Assembly: GCF_032854445.1 (NCBI RefSeq)
Contig: NC_088300.1
Span: 49,161,682 to 49,225,681 of the forward strand
Direction: 5' to 3'
DNA from: Liolophura sinensis
Taxonomy: Eukaryota; Mollusca; Polyplacophora; Chitonida; Chitonidae
DNA length: 64,000 nucleotides
A program made the position numbers and the translations under genes. The notes beneath the pieces are model-generated. The model was given only the letters and a program-made list of their open reading frames with translations, made no database searches and was not told where the DNA came from. This document shows positions 63,101-64,000 of this stretch, one piece after another. How positions within the stretch are numbered: position 1 is the first letter of the stretch; every line of letters begins with the position of its first letter.

Positions 63101-63785
63101 AAAACTTGATCAAACCACAAATCTTTTTTGGCTGTTTAATTAACTTAAGTTTAATTAAAAAGTACTGTAAATAATGACTTAAAATTTCGTCCATGACTAA
63201 GTTATTGATTTTGCCGGACTCGATGAGTTCTATTGATTGAGTAAAAATATTGATAACGGTTTTGCACCTGCTAGGCAAAATTTTACCAAATACTGAAAGT
63301 TTTACTGCACAATTCATTACAAGTATTTAAATCAGTATGATTCTGCACACTTACTTCTTTCAGCAGTTGAATATAGCTATCAGCATCTGTTATGCTATCA
63401 TCAAACACTGTCTCAAAATTATCAATGGCAACTGTCATGCGACCGTTGGTCACAAACAAGCAAATCACACCAACACTGTGGATAAAAAAAAAAATTATAT
63501 TTCAACATTCTCAATATTGCTGAAGATACTGAGTCTTCATGGTTAACATTTAGAAATACAAAAATAAAAGGATGGAAATGCCTTATGACAATATTTGAAA
63601 ACTGCAAGGGTATAATAAATGTATCTGACACCCACTTAACATGTTCTTCTTTAAACGGATAAAAGTAACCTGATGGGAATAACGGCAATGTCAACAATTG
63701 TCAAGATGTCTAACTGACCGCTGAAGTACATGTATTTTGACTGGCAGTTGCAGTTGGTCAGGTTATTTGGATTGGTAGTGGCATC
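25164..63785 (-). CDS. PROM: Prominin-like gene B, 5'-incomplete, with expanded modular cytoplasmic tail
   Basis: Spliced minus-strand gene, paralogue of gene A. Nineteen core exons (63475 to 44906) continue from TM2 through the large extracellular loop, TM3 (56539-56387), TM4 (55483-55351), second extracellular loop and TM5 (45015-44906). Exons shared with A have identical lengths and phases. If the missing N-terminus resembles A, the core ends near residue 838, close to vertebrate prominins (about 865). The TM5 exon reads [20 protein letters not shown] then HFRRM, matching the family's FAVKLxKxxRRM end of TM5. The vertebrate tail is about 50 residues; here it is replaced by 13 cassette exons, 5 microexons and a terminal exon, all joined through phase-2 introns. 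Which exons are spliced together cannot be known without transcripts. The stop used could be at 25164 or at 37856 (cassette R10). Confidence 0.92.
25805..26035 (-). mobile_element. Family 1 SINE
   Basis: tttgatttg tail, cccaagaatatttca, gcggctagcatta body, and cacaggctcctgagtcattg in the head. Just upstream of the B terminal exon, in the same orientation. Confidence 0.75.
26551..27195. repeat. Direct duplication of a ~185-bp segment, copies 461 bp apart
   Basis: 26551-26735 and 27012-27195 match closely, from cataacagttaaagatgtgc through ggctgatctgttcaac to gacaaaacagt.cagaga. Both lie in the last tail intron of gene B. Confidence 0.88.
28675..28707 (-). CDS. Tail microexon T5
   Basis: 33 nt, phase 2-2, encoding [10 protein letters not shown], Pro-rich (PPVNPP). 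Acceptor tttaaacaacag, donor CA|GTAAGTGA. Confidence 0.58.
29795..30140 (-). mobile_element. Family 2 SINE-like element
   Basis: Body with cattcatacaatggtggcagc...gggtggagaaaactggactgcc. Its minus-strand head holds cagttcaaacctggccttgg, which resembles a B box. Related pieces are at 16385-16485, 19755-19860, 23605-23770, 44420-44520, 47480-47640, 55580-55660 and 61500-61660. Confidence 0.6.
30433..30465 (-). CDS. Tail microexon T4
   Basis: 33 nt, phase 2-2, encoding [10 protein letters not shown]. Acceptor ttttcttctag, donor GT|GTATGT. Confidence 0.52.
30646..30908 (+). mobile_element. Full-length tRNA-derived SINE (family 1)
   Basis: The best copy in the window. The head has a pol III A box (tggctcagttggttagcg) and B box (gagttcaagtcc). 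The body contains catgctggcttcctc and tcctcccaccataatgctgg. The tail region ends gaaatattcttgag...aaactaataaataaat. It lies in a tail intron of gene B, antisense to the gene. Confidence 0.9.
32029..32064 (-). CDS. Tail microexon T3
   Basis: 36 nt, phase 2-2, encoding [11 protein letters not shown]. Acceptor tttgtttgaacag, donor GA|GTATGT. LDLDKP echoes the cassette motif. Confidence 0.52.
32988..33041 (-). CDS. Tail microexon T2
   Basis: 54 nt, phase 2-2, encoding [17 protein letters not shown]. Acceptor tttgccag, donor GA|GTATGG. The acceptor tract is modest. Confidence 0.5.
34265..34985. repeat. Diverged tandem repeats, about four copies
   Basis: Blocks recur in order: ctcaatacatgcagtgctt, cacccctaacattt, cactaagtcaggaa, gtaatttacag, atcaatgatggaatatccc. 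Single related copies occur at 9060-9170 and 24040-24310, so it is also a dispersed family. Confidence 0.6.
35170..35208 (-). CDS. Tail microexon T1
   Basis: 39 nt, phase 2-2, encoding [12 protein letters not shown]; basic and Ser-rich. Acceptor gtttgttcacag, donor AAG|GTAAGATA. Not related to the cassettes. Confidence 0.62.
35330..35475. repeat. Short imperfect repeats
   Basis: ctacaagagattttcccaca and tgaacatcttaat recur about every 35-70 bp next to microexon T1. Confidence 0.6.
36084..36138. repeat. (TG)n microsatellite
   Basis: About 27 TG dinucleotides with two TA interruptions. It produces spurious open frames (Cys/Val or His/Thr) on both strands. Confidence 0.97.
36646..36723 (-). 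CDS. Tail cassette R13
   Basis: 78 nt, phase 2-2, encoding [17 protein letters not shown] then SDVVKSDD. Acceptor tttatag, donor AT|GTAAGTTC. Last recognisable cassette of the array. Confidence 0.75.
36831..36852. repeat. (TA)n microsatellite
   Basis: About eleven TA units within the cassette array. Confidence 0.9.
37092..37158 (-). pseudogene. Tail cassette R12, degenerate
   Basis: Recognisable body ([17 protein letters not shown]) but tatag is tatac at the acceptor, an in-frame TAG sits near the start, and the donor is GTATTC. Unlikely to be an exon. Confidence 0.7.
37534..37602 (-). CDS. Tail cassette R11
   Basis: 69 nt, phase 2-2, encoding [14 protein letters not shown] then SVVVKPAD; two codons shorter than standard. 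Acceptor ttttatag, donor GT|GTAAGTTA. Confidence 0.8.
37856..37934 (-). CDS. Tail cassette R10, possible alternative terminal exon
   Basis: Acceptor tttctgtag, then a frame-compatible 79-nt stretch: [18 protein letters not shown] then LDKPVDN and TAA (37858-37856). The donor that other cassettes use is changed (CTAAGT instead of GTAAGT), so splicing out is lost and the reading frame ends here. The 5' half differs from other cassettes and has two Tyr. If included, it would end the protein. Confidence 0.6.
38122..38196 (-). CDS. Tail cassette R9
   Basis: 75 nt, phase 2-2, encoding [16 protein letters not shown] then SGVVKPDD. Acceptor tttaatag, donor GT|GTAAGTTA. Confidence 0.82.
38969..39049 (-). 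CDS. Tail cassette R8
   Basis: 81 nt, phase 2-2, encoding [18 protein letters not shown] then STMTKPGD; two extra codons in the middle. Acceptor ttttatag, donor GT|GTAAGTTA. Confidence 0.8.
39773..39847 (-). CDS. Tail cassette R7
   Basis: 75 nt, phase 2-2, encoding [16 protein letters not shown] then SGVVQPLD. Acceptor ttttatag, donor GT|GTAAGTAA. Confidence 0.82.
40398..40470 (-). pseudogene. Tail cassette R6, damaged acceptor
   Basis: Coding body intact ([16 protein letters not shown] then SFVIPPHD) with a good donor, but the usual tatag acceptor is tactg. The next AG lies 2 nt inside the cassette, giving a 73-nt out-of-frame exon. Confidence 0.72.
40747..40808 (-). pseudogene. Tail cassette R5, frame-breaking deletion
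   Basis: Same acceptor and donor as its neighbours but only 62 nt: 13 nt are missing just before the donor, so the V-I-x-P-x-D end is lost and inclusion would shift the frame. The start ([17 protein letters not shown]) is still recognisable. Confidence 0.8.
41652..41726 (-). CDS. Tail cassette R4
   Basis: 75 nt, phase 2-2, encoding [16 protein letters not shown] then SGVIKPGD. Acceptor ttttctag, donor GT|GTAAGTTT. Confidence 0.82.
42429..42503 (-). CDS. Tail cassette R3
   Basis: 75 nt, phase 2-2, encoding [16 protein letters not shown] then SDVIQPVD. Acceptor ttttgtag, donor TT|GTAAGTTA. Confidence 0.82.
43223..43297 (-). CDS. Tail cassette R2
   Basis: 75 nt, phase 2-2, encoding [16 protein letters not shown] then SSVIQPVD. 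Acceptor ttttatag, donor TT|GTAAGTTA. Confidence 0.82.
44026..44106 (-). CDS. Tail cassette R1
   Basis: 81 nt, phase 2-2. Entry reads AG|A TAC ATA..., giving [16 protein letters not shown] and ending VVIQPID. Two codons longer than the standard cassette at its 5' end. Acceptor ttttatag, donor GT|GTAAGTTC. Confidence 0.82.
44420..44520 (-). mobile_element. Family 2 SINE head fragment
   Basis: The minus strand carries agggttcaatcccagtcttg, a good B box, and shares the caggagatttgtagattt block with 30080-30130. Between TM5 and cassette R1. Confidence 0.5.
44906..45015 (-). CDS. PROM: Gene B core exon: TM5
   Basis: 110 nt, phase 0 to 2. Encodes [20 protein letters not shown] then [13 protein letters not shown], matching the family's fifth membrane segment and basic juxtamembrane end. 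Acceptor aatttcag, donor CAG|GTAAGG. It is the last exon with vertebrate-like sequence. Confidence 0.93.
45700..46706. repeat. 91-bp minisatellite, 11 copies, in the intron before the TM5 exon
   Basis: Near-identical units beginning attgggcacataacg start at 45707, 45798, 45890, 45979, 46070, 46161, 46252, 46343, 46434, 46525 and 46616. Period is 91 bp except for two indel-bearing units (92 and 89). Units differ by only a few bases, so the array is young or homogenised. It lies between the exon ending at 47178 and the TM5 exon. Confidence 0.97.
47178..47270 (-). CDS. PROM: Gene B core exon before TM5
   Basis: 93 nt, phase 0 to 0. Encodes [20 protein letters not shown] then [11 protein letters not shown], with two Cys placed like those in the CKPxxxALDxxVDVFLC block of vertebrate prominins. 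Acceptor gatttgcag, donor TTT|GTAAGTAT. Confidence 0.87.
47480..47640 (-). mobile_element. Family 2 repeat
   Basis: ttcattggggtttaatattg, atttcacttgtacaatgaca, then accttttccacaaatgacc. In the intron between exons 47899 and 47270. Confidence 0.55.
47899..47967 (-). CDS. PROM: Gene B core exon, extracellular loop 2
   Basis: 69 nt, phase 0 to 0. Encodes [20 protein letters not shown] then LDA; resembles the ETKKYGRxIxGYF region of vertebrate prominins. Acceptor ttcttcaag, donor GCT|GTAAGTTA. Confidence 0.82.
48287..48432. repeat. ~41-bp tandem repeat, four copies
   Basis: cagtcatgttgtatacattg followed by tttaattgcaatttatac repeats. In the B intron between exons 48925 and 47967. Confidence 0.85.
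48745..48917 (-). mobile_element. Family 1 SINE abutting a splice donor
   Basis: Body and tail of the family, ending ggaagccagcatgagct about 8 nt from the donor of exon 48925-49005. Lies in the intron in the same orientation as gene B. Confidence 0.82.
48925..49005 (-). CDS. PROM: Gene B core exon, extracellular loop 2
   Basis: 81 nt, phase 0 to 0. Encodes [20 protein letters not shown] then ATPLLSQ. Donor CAG|GTAAAG is followed within about 8 nt by a SINE (48745-48917). Confidence 0.82.
50200..50253 (-). CDS. PROM: Gene B core exon, extracellular loop 2
   Basis: 54 nt, phase 0 to 0. Encodes [18 protein letters not shown]. Acceptor tttgcag, donor GTT|GTAAGTAT. Confidence 0.78.
51125..51196 (-). 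CDS. PROM: Gene B core exon, extracellular loop 2
   Basis: 72 nt, phase 0 to 0. Encodes [20 protein letters not shown] and onward. Acceptor gttaatag, donor GTG|GTAAGTTT. Confidence 0.82.
51785..51865 (-). mobile_element. Family 1 SINE tail fragment
   Basis: gattggtgttttt...agaatatttcacgtatatgg...gccagcattatggtg only. Confidence 0.6.
51913..52035 (-). CDS. PROM: Gene B core exon, extracellular loop 2
   Basis: 123 nt, phase 0 to 0. Includes [20 protein letters not shown]. Acceptor taatttcag, donor ACA|GTCAGT (less common donor). Confidence 0.82.
52060..52092. repeat. (TA)n microsatellite
   Basis: Two TA runs in intron, 25 bp from exon 51913-52035. Confidence 0.9.
52658..52798 (-). CDS. PROM: Gene B core exon, extracellular loop 2
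   Basis: 141 nt, phase 0 to 0. Begins [20 protein letters not shown] and ends TSFITE; helical, heptad-like leucines. Acceptor tttgcag, donor GAG|GTGGGTGA. Confidence 0.85.
52848..53050 (-). mobile_element. Family 1 SINE with 17-bp target-site duplication
   Basis: Body and tail (tail at left) flanked by perfect direct repeats acctttgaagattgatt at 52848-52864 and 53034-53050. The tRNA head is missing, as in a 5'-truncated insertion. In the intron next to exon 52658-52798. Confidence 0.9.
53240..53375 (-). mobile_element. Diverged SINE-like fragment
   Basis: Tail ttatttaattggtgttta...cactcaagaatttctaactta and a head-like taaccacttaagccaaagaagcccc end. Confidence 0.5.
53455..53565. repeat. Imperfect repeats with gctaggtgtatacaaa
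   Basis: Two longer copies around acctagatgctacgctaggt and acttagatgctaagctaggt with shorter ones between, just left of exon 53657-53738. Confidence 0.65.
53657..53738 (-). CDS. PROM: Gene B core exon: [13 protein letters not shown] segment
   Basis: 82 nt, phase 2 to 0. [18 protein letters not shown] aligns with the conserved DCKxNxGTYxxLxLxNSF block of vertebrate prominins. Acceptor ttattattaag, donor AAA|GTGTATG; the last codons depend on which GT is used. Confidence 0.8.
54661..54761 (-). CDS. PROM: Gene B core exon (A exon 13 equivalent)
   Basis: 101 nt, phase 0 to 2. Encodes [20 protein letters not shown] and a hydrophobic end. Acceptor ctacacag, donor GAG|GTGAGATG. Confidence 0.87.
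55351..55483 (-). CDS. PROM: Gene B core exon: TM4
   Basis: 133 nt, phase 2 to 0. TM4 [20 protein letters not shown] then [15 protein letters not shown]. Acceptor ttttttcag, donor GAG|GTACCA. Confidence 0.93.
55580..55665 (-). mobile_element. Family 2 repeat fragment
   Basis: gttgtttaatatcgtactc followed by aagaattattctcacggtca and a shortened body. Confidence 0.45.
56195..56297. repeat. ~53-bp direct repeat, two copies
   Basis: caataaatgtgattaatact then ttgacaggtcacatga occurs twice in tandem. In the B TM3-TM4 intron. Confidence 0.8.
56387..56539 (-). CDS. PROM: Gene B core exon: TM3 and SNxGG loop
   Basis: 153 nt, phase 2 to 2. TM3 [20 protein letters not shown]; loop with [15 protein letters not shown], including the Cys before SNxGG that is typical of the family and missing in gene A. 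Confidence 0.92.
57946..58096 (-). CDS. PROM: Gene B core exon (A exon 10 equivalent)
   Basis: 151 nt, phase 1 to 2. Helical segment ending [12 protein letters not shown]. Acceptor cttgtttcag, donor CAG|GTAATC. Confidence 0.87.
58701..58764 (-). CDS. PROM: Gene B core exon (A exon 9 equivalent)
   Basis: 64 nt, phase 0 to 1. Encodes [21 protein letters not shown] is a potential glycosylation site. Acceptor cttgcag, donor G|GTGAGTGA. Confidence 0.84.
59554..59628 (-). CDS. PROM: Gene B core exon (A exon 8 equivalent)
   Basis: 75 nt, phase 0 to 0. Encodes [17 protein letters not shown] and onward. Acceptor cttcag, donor TCC|GTAAGTTA. Confidence 0.83.
60387..60574 (-). CDS. PROM: Gene B core exon (A exon 7 equivalent)
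   Basis: 188 nt, phase 1 to 0, acceptor ttttgcag, donor GCA|GTAAGTAC. Almost identical to A exon 7; includes [18 protein letters not shown]. Confidence 0.89.
61314..61409 (-). CDS. PROM: Gene B core exon (A exon 6 equivalent)
   Basis: 96 nt, phase 1 to 1, acceptor tctttacag, donor A|GTAAGTTC. Contains [18 protein letters not shown]. Much more diverged from its A partner than adjacent exons are. Confidence 0.83.
61500..61660 (-). mobile_element. Family 2 repeat
   Basis: tttatttctttaaccgttgt, cagtcaatattacagctgga, cttttggaaagtgac. In the gene B intron upstream (minus sense) of exon 61314-61409. Confidence 0.5.
61795..61827 (+). repeat. G-run, possible quadruplex
   Basis: Long plus-strand G tract with four or more G-runs, followed by gttgttgttgtt. 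Gene B introns carry the C-rich strand in the transcript. A similar but shorter gtggtggtgg...ggggggggg tract is at 21678-21706. Confidence 0.8.
63022..63088 (-). CDS. PROM: Gene B core exon (A exon 5 equivalent)
   Basis: 67 nt, phase 0 to 1. Encodes [23 protein letters not shown] is a potential N-glycosylation site absent from A. Acceptor gttttcag, donor G|GTATGTAG. Confidence 0.84.
63355..63475 (-). CDS. PROM: Gene B core exon: end of TM2
   Basis: 121 nt, phase 2 to 0, acceptor tttatccacag, donor GAA|GTAAGTGT. Encodes [20 protein letters not shown] and onward; paralogue of A exon 4. Confidence 0.88.
63670..63785 (-). CDS. Possible gene B exon upstream of TM2 exon, unlike A exon 3
   Basis: An uninterrupted 116-nt frame with acceptor aactgacag and donor CAG|GTTACT. 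It ends in phase 2 with AG, exactly what the next exon (63475) needs to make the same split Ser codon as in gene A. It would encode [20 protein letters not shown] followed by a hydrophobic [12 protein letters not shown]. It does not resemble the TM1/Cys-rich exon of gene A that occupies this position. It could be a substitute exon, an alternative exon or chance. Confidence 0.35.
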
Positions 63786-64000
63786 CTGTCAGTTTTTGGG
63801 ACAATAAATGTACAGTATAGTTTGTGGTCAGATAAGTTTATATGAAATGTTACAGAAGAAAATTTTCACAGCTAATAGAATCAACAACTCTGCAAACTGC
63901 ATGGCAATAAAGAGCAAAATTTCCAGCCAGTGTACTTGCAGTTTTGGAAATTACATGTAAAGTACATGGCATATCGCATACATTTTACAAACCATGATAA

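Larger units (their letters stand above)
45016..63354 (-). other. Introns of gene B core, general content
   Basis: Introns of about 0.3-2.2 kb (the longest holding the 91-bp minisatellite). Apart from listed repeats, no additional exon was supported. Confidence 0.65.

Overview
This is a eukaryotic nuclear window of AT-rich, intron-rich DNA. The short open frames mostly make sense only as exons joined by GT-AG introns. Many tRNA-derived SINEs with (AAAT)n tails, a second SINE-like family, microsatellites and frequent tacatgta words suggest a lophotrochozoan, most likely a mollusc; that assignment is inference, not proof.

The recognisable genes are two prominin (CD133 family, five-pass membrane glycoprotein) genes, both on the minus strand and arranged head to tail. 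Gene A starts with an ATG at 17867 and runs leftward. Thirteen exons (residues 1 to about 563) lie between 17867 and 2274, and the rest is off the left edge. Gene B enters from the right edge, so its N-terminal exons are outside the window. It runs from about 63785 down to a stop near 25164: 19 core exons to the fifth membrane segment (44906-45015), then a very unusual cytoplasmic-tail region of nearly 20 kb. Exon lengths and phases are the same in A and B wherever they can be compared, so they are tandem duplicates.

The most striking part is the tail of gene B. Right after the TM5 exon there are 13 tandem copies of a small cassette exon (44106 down to 36646). Most are 75 nt, each sits in a repeat unit of up to about 0.8 kb, and all intact ones are phase 2 at both ends and a multiple of three. 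Each encodes about 25 residues of an acidic repeat. Nine copies look spliceable. One (R10) has lost its donor and ends in a stop. Three (R5, R6, R12) are broken. Five further microexons of 33-54 nt (35208 to 28675), also phase 2-2, and a four-residue terminal exon (25176-25164) follow. Any subset can be joined in frame, so the locus could in principle make many cytoplasmic tails.

A second oddity is in gene A: the acceptor plus 5' half of the TM1 exon has been tandemly repeated seven times at an exact 130-bp period (14434-15214). Because 130 is not a multiple of three, only the copy nearest the intact exon can give a prominin frame. Other features are an 11-copy, 91-bp intronic minisatellite (45700-46706), one exon with signs of gene conversion between A and B, a candidate solo LTR in an intron of A, a SINE with a 17-bp target-site duplication, and a SINE abutting a splice donor. 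The region 17868-25163 between the genes holds no recognisable coding sequence; it should contain the 3' UTR of B and the promoter of A. No tRNA, rRNA, CRISPR or bacterial feature was seen.
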